This document shows, one piece after another, positions 48,823-60,827 of a stretch of 64,000 bases of DNA (within the stretch, counting starts at the first letter, position 1; each line of letters starts with the position of its first letter). The stretch spans positions 393,823 to 457,822 of the forward strand of contig JAKCWG010000839.1 of NCBI GenBank assembly GCA_021464415.1, in the 5' to 3' direction. The translations under genes and the position numbers were made by a program. The DNA is from Lonicera japonica (taxonomy: Eukaryota > Streptophyta > Magnoliopsida > Dipsacales > Caprifoliaceae). The notes beneath the pieces were generated by a model. It did not search any database and was not told where the DNA came from. It saw only the letters and a list, made by a program, of their open reading frames with translations.

Positions 48823-50686
48823 TGTGAACACCTCATTTTGCAATATTGCAAGGATCTTGATTTCTGATAAAATGAACATGCATACATGCACGATAATTAA
48901 TACATGCGTATATACTATGTATATGTGATATAGGTCAAAGAAAGAAGCCAAAAGGACAATATGACAAGAAGTTTCGAGAATTACCGAAAACTGTCAGAAC
49001 CAAAAACCGTCAAATCTTGTGAGTCTTTGCACAAAGAGAGTTCTTGATTTCTGATTACCCTAAATCTTTGAAGGTTGTTATACAGTTCCATAAGGAGTAG
49101 CATACTAAAAAATTAGCTCAATCCGACAATTGGATCTCCGGGAATTCAAAAAATCAGGAGTTCACTTCGAGTAATCAAACGGTGGCCTTCCCATACTCCA
49201 AACAATATAAAAATTGGATAGCTACTACATGACATATTGAGGAAGAACATACAAAATTCATCTTCTTCAAACATTGGATCATCAAGTACCAATCTGTTGA
49301 TTGTGAGATTTTGATCAAAATATCCTTCATATAACGTAGAAGAAATGGAGGCTTTTCCGAACTCCAATTGACCTTAAATTCAAACATAAGTTAGAAGACA
49401 AATGGAGGCAAGACATATTAAAATTTCAGGAAAATCGAACGGCTACAATTTCACTTGTCGACGACAAGGGAGCTTGTTGTACACGAGTACCTTTCCTACG
49501 CGGGAAAAACTCTTAGTACCAATCCCGAGGAAATAGTCCTTACAGAAATCCGATCATCTTCAAATTTTAATAGGTTTTAGAAGACTTCTAATTCCAATAC
49601 ATATCCAAAAATTAGCATTATCTAATGTTGGGAAGGCTTTGCGATAAGCTCCTAAAGTCCAGGTTGCAATACATTTTCTTGCTCTCCAAGTAATTTACAT
49701 CTATATATAGACCCCCCCTCTATTCATATTTTTCATTAACAATAAATGGGATTTCGTGGTGACACCAAAAAACCTATATTCTCTCCCTCCGAGAAGGCTC
49801 AGGTATAATTTTCTCTCTCAAATTTTATTTATTTGTCAGTTTTATAATTCATATTCTTGTCTGCATAATTTTTATCACTTAATAGCTTTTAAAACTCTTT
49901 TTCAAATTATTTTTGAAAACCAAAGGTGTATAACAAACCCTAATCCAATTCCAAAATAGTATTATCACTTCTTACTTTTTCAAAAGTCCGGATTAGTAGT
50001 ATTGTTATTCGAAGGAATCAATAGTCATTATATATCCAATCTAACTCATAGATTGCAGTGTATATGTGATAAATATTCAATTATGAGAGTACTAGTTCCA
50101 TCTATACCGGTTTAATCAATATAATATGGTACACGATCGGTTTTCTCGCCTTATATTACATTGAATATAAGATTCCACATCGAATCTATTTTCGAAAAGC
50201 CCAAAGCTATACAAAATTACTTGTTTCATTGCATCTACTATTATCAAACTCTCTTTTTTCAAATCACACACACACACACACACACTTATTTTCAAAATTC
50301 TGGGTGAACTAAAAAACATATCGTTTTCATCCCATCCCCAAAATTCCAGTTTCTATATAAAGCATAAAAAATTATAAAGTAATAGCAATATCACACAAAA
50401 ACTAAATTATAACATGTGCATATCCTACTTAAGAGGCCGAAAGGGCGAATTAGTTGCCTAACACTTTCTCAATTCGTAGCTTAATATCCAAACTTTCGAA
50501 TTAATTGGTTTCGCATACATTGTGTATAGGAGGATATTTAGTCCATAAATACATCTCTTTTACACAAATCTTTTGTTTGTTTAGTAAAACAAACTAGCAA
50601 CTCTTATTCTTTTCAAAACAAATTTTCAAAGCAACACGGAATCACCGTCCACGAAGCTTTAGGCGTCGAGAACACATGTTTTCACA
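48823..50686 (+). mobile_element. Solo LTR of the same family as the 10.7-kb Tat-type element (TSD GGTGC/GCTGC)
   Basis: This 1864-bp sequence begins TGTGAACACCTC and ends GTTTTCACA, like the LTRs at 20911 and 29384. It shares the TATA-like box before GACCCCCCC (near 49700), the (AC)n run (near 50266) and GAATTAGTTGCCTAACAC-type landmarks. It has fewer 190-bp internal units, which explains its shorter length. Flanking 5-mers GGTGC (48818-48822) and GCTGC (50687-50691) differ by one base. It splits the host RNase H, and the host frame resumes correctly when the insert and one TSD are removed. Confidence 0.92.
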
Positions 50687-51543
50687 GCTGCTGAGCTGAA
50701 TTATCCAAGGTTGGAGAAACTGGCTTACGCCCTCATCATCACCTCCAGGAAGGTGAGGCCTTACTTCCAGGCCCATGCCATTGATGTGCTAATAGATCAG
50801 CCACTGTGAAGGGTGCCAGACAAGCCAAAATAGTTTATGATCAATTACAAGCCTTAAACTTTGATCAAGGGCCAAGCCGTGGTAGATTTCATCGCAGAAT
50901 TCACTTACACTAAAGAGCAGGTCCCTGGACGACTAGAGCTACTACCACCTGTGGACCCAGGCACCTCAACCCCACCACCTCAATGAACTTGTAGCCAAAA
51001 ATTTCCATGTGTATACTCCATACGGATGGAGTTTCCAACTTGCAAGGTTCTGGTGCTGGTCTAGTATTGATTACTCCTGAGGCCAACACTCTGGAAATAT
51101 CTCTGAAATTTCTCTTCAAAGCATCCAACAATGAGGCTGAGTACGAAGCAATCATATTAGGGCTGAGGATAGTTGGTGACTTAGGGCACGACAGTAGGTG
51201 GTTTACAATGACTCTGCATTCGTGATCGGCCAAATATTTGGCCATAACATGGCCAAAGAGGACCACATACCTGCTTAATTGGCTAAGGCTCAGGCAGCAG
51301 CACAGAGGTACACGAATGTAGTCTTTGTCAAGGTCCCACGAGCTTAAAATAACAAGGCAGATTACCTAGCCAAGCTTGCTTCCCCATCAGAAAAGTACCC
51401 AGCAGTGTTCACATAAAGTACTTAGAAACAAAGGCTATCGAGGAACTTGTAGAGCTGGACATGGCGCCAGTGTAGGTTTGCAAGTGCTGGATTGATCCGA
51501 TATTGGACTACCTCACGAGCAGAGCTCTTTCTGAAGATAAGAA
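50687..51543 (+). pseudogene. Tat element RNase H (end) and second RNase H
   Basis: The first RNase H resumes with ELNYPRLEKLAYALIITSRK (near 50693). After a linker, a second RNase H-like domain reads LHTDGVSNLQGSGAGLVLIT and NNEAEYEAIILGLRI (about 51010-51175). A second, archaeal-type RNase H in this position is a hallmark of the Tat lineage. Further down, LPHEQSSF-type residues in one frame lead towards integrase. Reading is cut at 51544 by the next insertion. Confidence 0.82.
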
Positions 51544-51608
51544 TGTGAGAATCTGGGTCTCTGACCCGTCCTCCTCAGTTTTCTTTCTTTGCTTATGAAA
51601 TTCGATTT

Positions 51609-51745
51609 TGTTGACCGTGTAGGTCTCAATCTTATTTTGATAATAACAATAAATCAATCATGTGTAATTTAACATGTTCTTGATTTAAGATTATAGCTTT
51701 CTCATTTAAAAAATCAAGAATAGCATCATTGCTCGAAGGAAGTTT
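51609..51745 (+). repeat. Truncated 5' LTR stub of the nested copia
   Basis: The first 137 bp of the LTR, from TGTTGACCGTGTAGG to GGAAGTTT, differ from the 3' LTR at 4 positions. Beyond AGTTT (51745) the sequence jumps directly into gag, which marks the deletion junction. Confidence 0.9.
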
Positions 51746-52481
51746 AATATACTTGTCCATCATTATGAATTGTTTAATATGGAGCCTAACGAATCACTTG
51801 CTTCTATGTATAGTCAATTTTATATTCTTACTAACGCTTTGGACCTTCTTGGCAAGGTTTACTCTAATGAAGAGAAAATTCGAAAGATTCTTAGAACTCT
51901 TCCCAAAAAAATGAAAACCTAAGGTTACAGCCATACAAGAGGCTAAGAATCTCAAGACCTTAAGCATGAGTGAGCTTTTGGGTTCTCTTAAAACCCATGA
52001 GAAGGAGCTAGCAAGAGAAGAAGGAGAGAAAGCAAATCCAATGACAATCTTTGCTTTAAAGCAAAATGAAGGAAATAATGAAAAAGGCTCAACAAGAGAA
52101 GATGGAGACATGGCTCTCATCTCTAGGAAATTTGAGAAATTCCTAGCAAAGAAGAAGTACTTACAAGGAAAGATCAACAACAATCCCTCATCTTCAAAGT
52201 TTCTCAATAATTGATCAACTTATCCAAAAGTTGATAATGAGGAAAGGAAGTGCTTCCATTGTCATGAACTGGGACACTACAAGTCAAATTGTCCAGTTAG
52301 AAGAAAGGAGAAAAGAGCAAAGAAGGAAGAATTGTACAAGAGGTTGAAAGATGCTCTCAAAGGGCATTCAAGAAAATTGGATGAAGACAAATCCGATATT
52401 GAGTCAAGTGATGAAGAAACGACCGACCTTTGCCTTATGGCAAAAGATGGAAGGGTATATAAATCTTTGCCTAATCGATGA
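51746..52481 (+). pseudogene. Copia gag fragment with zinc knuckle
   Basis: One frame reads ESLASMYSQFYILTNALDLL and ILRTLPKKMKT (51795-51920), typical of a copia gag. A frame change then leads to MSELLGSLKTHEKELAREEG (from 51966). After a stop at 52212-52214, the CCHC zinc knuckle CFHCHELGHYKSNC (about 52251-52292) follows, then an acidic tail (DIESSDEETTD). The start is deleted and pol is lost. Confidence 0.85.
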
Positions 52482-52804
52482 AGCACACATGGCGGCTACC
52501 GTTTTCTCTCCGTGGCCTTGATCCCTTTTTAATTTTGTCATAGGGGGAGAAAATGTGTGTTGGTAATCGATGTTGGTAAGACTATTAAATGCTTTATGTC
52601 TTTGACATTGATAAAACCTTATTTGAGATCAAAAATGTTTTATTTGTTTTTAAAACTATCTCAAATATTTAAAATACTTTCAATTATCATTTATTTTATC
52701 TATGCATAAATTGAGGGGGAACATATATCTTTTATTCATATGCTATTTATGCTTGTTATTGAAAATACACATTAATTTATTGTCATCATCAAAAAGGGGG
52801 AGAT

Positions 52805-54330
52805 TGTTGACTGTGTAGGTCTTAATCTTATTTTGATAATAACAATAAATCAATCATGTGTAATTTAACATGTTCTTGATTTAAGATTATAGCTTTCTCA
52901 TTTGAAAAATCAAGAATAGCATCATTGCTCAAAGGAAGTTTGACAAGGATCGTTCAATCAATATCTGATCAAGTCAACGAAGCATGAACTAGCAAGAAGA
53001 TCAAACTCATCACAATGCAAATTCATGAAGATCAAGATCAAGGATCCTATGCAAAAACTTCAAGGGAAAAGCTTCAAGGAAGAATCAATTTGAAGAAACA
53101 AATCGAAGCATTCAAAGACTCGTCTATTCGACATTTGAGTGAGTGCTTAGGATTATTTGTAATGTTTCTATTTGATGATTATTATAGCTCATATGCTTTA
53201 TTATAACTTTCATAGATTGATCAAAATCAAGTTTGAATCAAAATTTCTTTCAAAACATCATTCTTACAAAAATCGATTTTCAAATAAATTCATATTAAAT
53301 TCAAACGATCATATTTTGAGTTTTCCCGAAAATAGGTATTTTAGGAACTTATTTCTAAGGTCCCTAAAGTATTAGAATTGATTTTGGAGCTTATATGCAA
53401 AAGAGCAAAAATTGGGATTTTGGCCTGATAGACAGAACCCATCAGTCAATTGATGGATTGTGACTCAGTCGACTAAAGGCCCATCAGTCGACTGATGGAT
53501 TGTGCTTAGTCAACTGATGCTTCAGAATATAGCCGTTGAACTTCTAATTTTCTACCATTTTTGGTACCAAACTTCTACCAAACCTCTAAAACGGCTACAT
53601 CACTTTTGAGACTATATATACACTATCTAAGACACATTTTAAACACTTTGAATCATTTCTCATACTCTATTCTTCATCTATTTTCATCATTCAAAGATTT
53701 AAGAATTGTTTTGATTAATCATTAATTATTTGAGCTATAAATCTTGATCAAACAAGATAACTCTAGTGTGAGCTTCAAATGTATTCTTTAAACACTTGAG
53801 AGTTATTGTATATTGGTGTTTGTCAGCAAACAATTTGTAGTCAATTGTGAGAGGTAAATCTCATAGGGAAACAAGAAGGAAAATTCTTGTTTAAAAATTG
53901 TGAGAGGTAAATCTCACAAAGTTAGCAAGAGGGATTCTTGTGAGAGTATTGTGGTAAAGTAATACTTGTAGAGTGTGTGAGAAGAATACACTTGTAGAGG
54001 TTTGTTTTTCACCCGAAAGAAAAACGATACTAGTGGAACTTCTCGGGGAACTAACCGAGCGCGGACTATGGTTTGGTAAACCAAAACCGTGAGGACAAAA
54101 AGCCTTGGACTTTCAATTGATTCAATCTTTCTAACTCAATCTCTTTATCTACTTGCTTTATTATTATTTATTGTGAGATTGTTTAATTATTTACTCTTGT
54201 GTTTAATTGTTTATTTCTTGCATTCCTTGATAAATTTGTTTAGCAAATTTGTTTTACTTAAACATTTTTGAAAAGTTTTTTTTTTAAATTCCGCATTAAG
54301 TTTACCTTCTAGGGTATTTTCCGACCTACA
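52805..54330 (+). repeat. 3' LTR of the nested copia
   Basis: This 1526-bp LTR begins TGTTGACTGTGTAGGT and ends TTTTCCGACCTACA. A TATATATACAC promoter-like box lies near 53613. A cluster of near-palindromic CATCAGTCGACTGATGG-type motifs occurs at about 53442-53525. Confidence 0.9.
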
Positions 54331-55441
54331 GATTTTGTTGAGAAGACATGTATTTAGAATCGCCAGTTTGTTTTACCAGAAAACAAACAAAAGGTTGTAT
54401 AAAAGACAATTCGATAATGAACCATTTTCATACGTTTGAAACTAGAGATTTATATGATAACTTGTTTTGCTAGGGTTAGGGAACTACGTTACGAATTGGG
54501 AAGGTGTTCAGCACCTAATTCTCCTTTTTCGGTCTCTTTAATGGATCACATATTTAATTCCTTTTTTAGATACCTTACAAGTAGTTTGAATTATTTTTAG
54601 AATAGTCCTTTCGGATAAATTCAGTTTAAAATGTTATTTATGAAATCAGACTCGAGTTTTGTGAGCGACTACGTATTCATTCGTATAATGAAATCAGAGT
54701 CTCGTAGTTTCACTTGTTTGGAAATTGTTTTTATATTTGTTTGTTTTGAAAACGTGTCAAAACAGATTTTAGCTTTTTTGTAAAACTTAGAAATGACTTA
54801 TTTTGCAAGCAGTGGACTTATTTGCAAATTATCTAATTTTCTTGTTTAAAACTTGTATTTAAATTGAAAACTGAAATCAAAAGAGTTGTAGAAAAGTATA
54901 CCTGATGCACTTAAAAGGAGTAAAAGCTTTTTCCCTTATTGATAGCTTCCTTGCTTGCTTCTTTCTCTCTTTAGAACTTTTCTCTTTCTAAAACTTTCCT
55001 TTTCTAAAACTTTTTCTCTCTAGAACTTTCTCTTTCTAACTTTCTCTCTCTAAAACTCTTCCTAACTTTCTCTTTTTGAAACTTTCTCTCTAATGATATA
55101 GACATAATTTCCTCTTTCTAAAACTTAATTAAGTGTTGATGCTCCCAAATGAGACCCTAAGGATCTTATTTATAGAGAAATTTTTGCTAAAAAACATTTC
55201 AAAAGGGGCTAGCCACAAGGGGTATGGCTGGGACCTGCAGTTAGGGGGTGAGGCTAGGGCGTTTGGCTAGGACCTGCTGCTAGTGGGTGCTGTTAGGGCA
55301 CGCGGCTGGGACCTGCGACTAGGGGGTGCTGTTGGGAAGTGGCAATAGTGGTTGTGGTAGATTCCCGATGGATTCAAAATGCTCGTTTTGTATGAAAATT
55401 AGATCCACACGAGAGTCCTGAATTGGGGTGTTCACAAAGAA

Positions 55442-56630
55442 GATGGCCAAAAGGATAAAATACATTTTCAACAGATATGTGGTCATCGATGCAACACTAT
55501 ACGAACGTGGATACGTTCTTCCATTCCTGCTCTACTTGCATCCTCACTAAGCCCAAGCAACTATGTCAGGAATTCATGAATGGCTGTGTGGAGGGCATCT
55601 AGCAGCTCACTCACTAGCCCTCAAACATAGAGGACAATGCTACTTTTGGCCCACTATCTTACAAGACGCCAATGAGCTATTGAGAAAGTGTAACAAGTGC
55701 CAGTGGTTTGCTAATGTCCAACAGCTCCCAGCAGAGCTAATGACCCTTGTCAGCAGCCCCTGTTATTTCTCTTAATAGGGCATGGACATAATTTGAGCTT
55801 TCCTCTTGGGCAAAGGATAGACGAAGTTTGCAATTGTGTCCATTGATTACTCACCAAGTGGGCTAAGGCAGAAACATTGACCATGATCACTACCATGAAG
55901 ATCCAAAGTTTTCTGTGGAAGAACATCATTTGCCACTTTGGTCTCCCAAAGGTACTGATCACGGATAATGGAAAGCAATTCGATTGTGACCTCTTCAGAG
56001 ACTTCTGTGAAGGGCATGGAATAGAAAACCATTACAGCTCGCCCGTCCATTCTCAGGCCAACGACCAAACAGAGGTTGCCAATAGAACCCTATTGAGCTC
56101 GTTGAAGAAAAGACTTAATGATGCTAAAGAAAATTGGTCTGAAGTGCTCCCATAAGTTCTATGGGCTTATAGGACCATCATTAGAGGTCCAATTAGTAAA
56201 ACTCCTTTCCCCTGACTTACAGAACTGAAGCAGTTATTCTAGTGGAGATAGGAGTACCAACGTATATAATCAACCATCATGACCCAACTCGAAATAACGA
56301 AGACCTGCTGGCTAACTTAGACCTCCTTGAAGAAAAGAGAGAACAAGTTCGGATCATCGAGGAAGCCTATAAAGCAAGTATGGTCAAAGGTTATAACAAG
56401 AGGGTCAAGCATAAAAATTTGAATGTAGGTGGCTTAGTACTTCGAAAAGTCATTCTAACAACCAAGATTTCTGAACATGGCAAGCTTGCTGCAAAATGGG
56501 AAAGTCCCTATGTGGTCACCAAGGTTAGTAGACCTGACACCTACTATCTAAGGATTGTAGATGGCACGGAGCTCATGTGACCATGAAACACAGAACACCT
56601 CAAGAGATACTATCATTGAGCTGAAATACT
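55442..56630 (+). pseudogene. Tat element integrase remnant
   Basis: The HHCC zinc-binding region is visible: HEWLCGGHLAAH (near 55577), then C-N-K-C (near 55690). The catalytic core shows a D at WGMDII-type residues (near 55780; interrupted by stops), ITDNGKQF with the second Asp (near 55957) and QANDQTEVANR with the Glu (near 56057). The C-terminal part reads VRIIEEAYKASMVKGYNKRV (near 56350) and KWESPYVVTKV. Stops at 55548 and 55773, near 56153 and around 56577 plus frameshifts show decay. Confidence 0.88.
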
Positions 56631-57479
56631 TTATACTTTTGTAATAGTTGTTTCCAAAGAAAACTGTATATGAAATGTTTTGTTTTGGTACTTCATTACT
56701 TGTAAAGTGCACTCTGAGAAAAATCCTCTCAGGAAGAGGTCAGTTTAGTAAGTTCCAAGCTCGTAAAAGCACATTTACACTCTGCCAAAACCCTCTCAAA
56801 AAGAGGTTGGTTCTACAACCAAAAAGACCTGGTAATGACTGAGAAAATTGTTAGAATTTGCCTAAGTCAAAAGAGGACATGCTTCTACTATAGACTTAGC
56901 CGAAAGTACAAATTTTCTTGCTACGACGCTAAGGATTTCGAAAAAATTCCTATCACCACATAGGTCAGTCACCAAGCATAAAAGGTCCTCATAAAGGCCT
57001 CCTGGGAACTAAACAATCACTCTTGCAAAAGGTCAGCGTAGTAACTAACTAGCTCAATGAGTACATTTACACACTGAGGAGTCCAACTAACATTTAAGAA
57101 TTCTTAACAAACTTTGCCTAAGGTCTAGGGGACATGACTCTCGCAGACTTAACCAAAATAACAAGAATTCCATTTGTACCTAGAGACCCAACTTCACCAG
57201 TTCAACAAGCTCAAACAGGTCGCTGACCTTTTGTGAATATGGTAAAGACCTCTTTCCAGGAAAATAGCTTATCTTGCTTAATTTTGTTTAACTTTTTTCT
57301 ACGTTGTAGGGGCATTAGAGTACCATAGGTCTCATTCCATCTTACATTACAACTTAGACAAAAAGAAAATACAAGAATTAAAGCAAAATAAGACAAGCAA
57401 ATTTTTAAGAAAAAAATTGTTCATTTCACTGATAAGGAAAGTAGTTACAGATATCCTAAGGGTTTTATACACAAGAGGA

Positions 57480-60190
57480 AGGGACCTTATCCTATCTATT
57501 GGTCATTCCTATCACCATCTATTCCAACAGCTCTTGAAGGAGAGGGCTCACCAGTCTCCCACTTGGTTAACGCATCGGGCTCTTCAGCTCTAATCAACTA
57601 CAGCACTGCCAAGGCGTCACTCATCTTCTCAGCTATTTTGGCCTCTATTTATGGAGTCAAATTTATCTCCGAAGGGACCTCGAGACTCCTAAGATCTTCA
57701 GGCTGTTGAAGGGCCAGCATCTTGCAATTATATAAGTCGATCATGAAAAAGTCTGAAATCCATACCAAAGGACTTTCGGCATTACAGAACTCTTTAATAG
57801 AATGAGCCTTTACCGTAGGGATGGACTCATTCAGTTCCTTTATTTCATTTGCAGGCTCTCTTGGTGCTGACAAGAGGTTGAAAGCTCTAGCTCCTTCACC
57901 GATAATTACGTTCGCAGGTCCCTCAGAGCTGTCTTAGCATCCTCCCTCCTTTTATGCTTCAACTCTATAGCTCTTTGGGACACCTTAAGTGTAGACCCAG
58001 TAGCTTAGAGGTCTTTCCTAGCGTTGATCAACTTGGAGTTAAAACTGAAAGCCTCCTGCCTTATAGCCTCGTGCTCCTGCCCCAGGGCCTTATGCGCAGA
58101 CTCTAGCCGGCTTAACATGCTACTGAAGCTGTCCACCTTGCCTTTTAGGACTTCTGTCTTTGACAAGGCATTGTTAAGATGCTCTAGCATGACCTTCTTG
58201 TCATTTTTGGCTCTCTCCAAGTCACTTTTGGCAAGTTACAGCTCATTATGTGTCTTTATAAGCTCCTCTTGAAGGGTTGAGTTGCCAACAGAGTTGGAGC
58301 CCTCCTCGGCCATGTGTAGCATAGAGAAGAAAAGATTCATGGCCTGCAAGAGATGGCTAATTAAGTTATACTCAAAGGACCTAAATAGCAAAACCCAAAA
58401 AAATATCTATATGTACCTGGCTCATATGAAGACTGAAAGAGTTGGCCAACAAGTTCGTGCTTTTCTCCCTTGCCTGTTCTAGAACTACTTGAGATAAGGG
58501 AAGGAGTGTGTAACCCTTCACGAAGAAGCCAGAGCCATCTTGGGAATTGGACTCCGGCGTGTGCTCACCTAGTCCCCTGGGAAAAGACGTCTGGTTGGGG
58601 GCCCCCTTGGTCCTAGTAATCACCACCTCCTATTCTTCCACTCTAGGTCTTTCATCACCTTTAGGGCCCTCTGTGATAAGACTGTGAGAGCTGGTTTCTG
58701 GAGCTCCCCTTCTTTCTAGAATTGTCTTCTCTGGGCTGAGTAGATGGAGGTCCTCTATTGGGGCATTCATGAGGTCCACCCAGCTACGCACATCTTCCGG
58801 GTTCAGGCTACTAGTGGTGGCAAGAATCCCAGTAGGTTTGGGGTTCATAGGTGAAGCTGGGGCATTCTCTTTAGCCCCCTCAGGTCCCTTAGACCTTTTG
58901 GTAAGAGGCAGGCCTCTAGATAATGCGCTCCTCTTCTTGATGAGCTTCTTAGTGTTCACTTTGAATACCAACTCTGAGAAAGGAAGGTGAAATAAAGTCA
59001 TTTATAAAGCTTAAATTGCACAAAAGAAGAAGGGATAAAGAATGGGAGCCATCTCCAAAATGGTGTCTCCAGGCGAACCACCTCGGTTTTGTACTCGGAC
59101 CTCCTCTTGTTGAGGGGTGTCTTTAGGCTTAGGTCCCTCAATGGCCTTTAGCCTACCAGAAATGCGATCACCCCCTTCTTTCTGAGCACCCTTCGAAGCC
59201 TTTAGTCCTGGGTTATTATGCTCAAAGGACGTCAGCATGGCTAAGTGACGGATGTTCGTCACTGTCAGAACTTTTGGGTCCGTGTCAGAAGGTCTGGGGC
59301 CCAGCCCATGCCTCCATAAACGCCCTGGGAAGATGATGTCAGTGTAGTATTTCAAAAAGAAGTCTTTGGTGTCTTCAATCCAAGGCGAATTCACCAAGTC
59401 AGGTATTTTCTCTTTAATTACAAAGGAAAACATAACGAAAAGATGTCAGATGCTATAATTGATAGAAAAGAAGAAAATGATGGTTCTAAAAATTTACAGA
59501 GGGAGTCTGGCTCTGAAAACCAGCGCTTGAGGTCGTGGATATTGGGGTACCTAGAGTCGTGATCCTAATCCTCACCCGAAATAAAGAAGAACCGCTTCTT
59601 CTAGTGTGGAATACTGTCGGGGAGGCCGTGGATAATATTTGTGGCCCCTAGCCTTGAGGGACAATTGAGGACCCCTTGTTCTTACCGCTGCTGTCCTTGG
59701 GCTGGAAAAGGGTGATAAATTCCTCTACAGTTATGTTGTGGCTCCCAACGAAGATAGCTCTAAAGATTAGCATTGACCCTATGAGGCAGGATAGCATGTT
59801 AGGGCTAACCTGAGCTGGGGTAAGGTCAATGGTCACTAACAGCTTCCTCACATGGTCGTCCATGGGGAACCTCAGCTGTGCGAGAACGCTGATATCGTAA
59901 AAGCAGACCTCCCTAGGCCTATAATAGGAAGCACTCTCCTCGAGGCCTGGAGATTTGATCTTAATAGAATTAGGGATTTGTTATCGCTTCTTCAAGTTCG
60001 GGATATCGGGGGCTTAGAAGGTCGACGGTATACGAAAGGTGGCCACGGAGCTGAAGTACTCCGAGTATTTCTCAATGTCCATTGTGTCATTTGATACACT
60101 AGGGGGAGGCAAATACGCGCTAAGTTTCCTTCACTGTCCATGATCTCAATGGACCTCATGTTGGCCAAAGTTTTTGGGACATCCCCAGCC
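57480..60190 (-). pseudogene. Antisense ORF region of the Tat element (Transposase_28-like)
   Basis: Minus-strand frames downstream of integrase give KKLVTIDLTPAQ-type residues (RKLLVTIDLTPAQVSPNMLS, near 59800), a GSMLIF segment, LRHGLGPRP-like residues (near 59310) and, further on, a coiled-coil stretch with heptad Leu (VMLEHLNNALSKTEVLKG, near 58180). Tat-lineage elements carry such an antisense ORF, annotated in Pfam as a putative gypsy-type transposon family. It has several stops and frame changes and no obvious start. The function of this ORF class is not established. Confidence 0.65.
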
Positions 60191-60827
60191 AAAGAAGCAT
60201 GCTCAGTGTTGGGAGGGATCTCTTGGTTTTGGTTTTGGTTTTGACTGGTGAAGTGCTAGAAAATGAAATGGGAAAGACGGTGCGAATTGGGAAATAAGCC
60301 TTATGAAATCCTCAAAGGGAACACTTGAAAACCTCTTAAAAGAGTTCTCTGAAGGGGTTCTATAAGCCAGACTAACAGAGAATAATGTGATGGAAGGTTT
60401 CTTAGCGCCTAGGGTTCCAGAGGAGAAGAAAGGTGAAAAGTAAAAAAATTCCTAAGGCAATAGGGTTTATATAAAATGTGTAGGATAAGCTAAGTGTCTA
60501 TTCAACGCCTTAATTGTCGACTCACAAACCTACTACCATATGTTTGCACGTTTTTGGAGGAATACGGAACAACCACACATGACCTCCTTAAAGAGTAACG
60601 GTCATGCCAAAGAGCTCGGGGTTATAATAGCATATCATGAAATCAGGTCGAAGACTTCAGTTCAAACTTTTCACCAGAGCTGGTGGAAACGCCAAATTCA
60701 ACCTCCTCAAAGAGCTCATATCTTACACTGTTCATCTGACGGAGCTCCGAATTCACTTAAGGATAAGACAAGAGCTTTATCCCCACCAATCAACTCATTT
60801 GAGCTAAATGGCAAATATAGAGGCAAT

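Larger units (their letters stand above)
51609..54330 (+). mobile_element. Internally deleted Ty1/copia element (TSD GATTT)
   Basis: This 2722-bp element is flanked by perfect GATTT duplications (51604-51608 and 54331-54335). It consists of a 137-bp 5' LTR stub, a gag fragment, a short 3' internal tail and a complete 1526-bp 3' LTR. The rest of the 5' LTR, the primer-binding site, the start of gag and nearly all of pol are missing. A polypurine tract AAAAAGGGGGAGAT (52791-52804) precedes the 3' LTR. The gag type and long LTR suggest the SIRE/Maximus group, but this is tentative. Confidence 0.9.
51544..55436 (-). mobile_element. Solo LTR, minus orientation, related Tat-type family (TSD AAGAA), interrupted by copia
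   Basis: The insert starts TGTGAGAATC and ends GGTGTTCACA, flanked by perfect AAGAA duplications (51539-51543 and 55437-55441). Without the inner copia element it is about 1.17 kb. Read on the minus strand it begins TGTGAACACCCC, has TATAAATAAGATCC (near 55163-55176), GGTGCTGAACACCTTCCCAA, and AAACAAACTGGCGATTCT close to its end. These are all landmarks of the 20911/29384/48823 LTR family, but it is clearly diverged and shorter. It splits the host element between RNase H and integrase. Confidence 0.85.

Noticed and set aside
58769..60094. Plus-strand open frames opposite the antisense ORF
   Set aside because: They are shadows of the minus-strand frames, which carry the recognisable Tat antisense-ORF residues.
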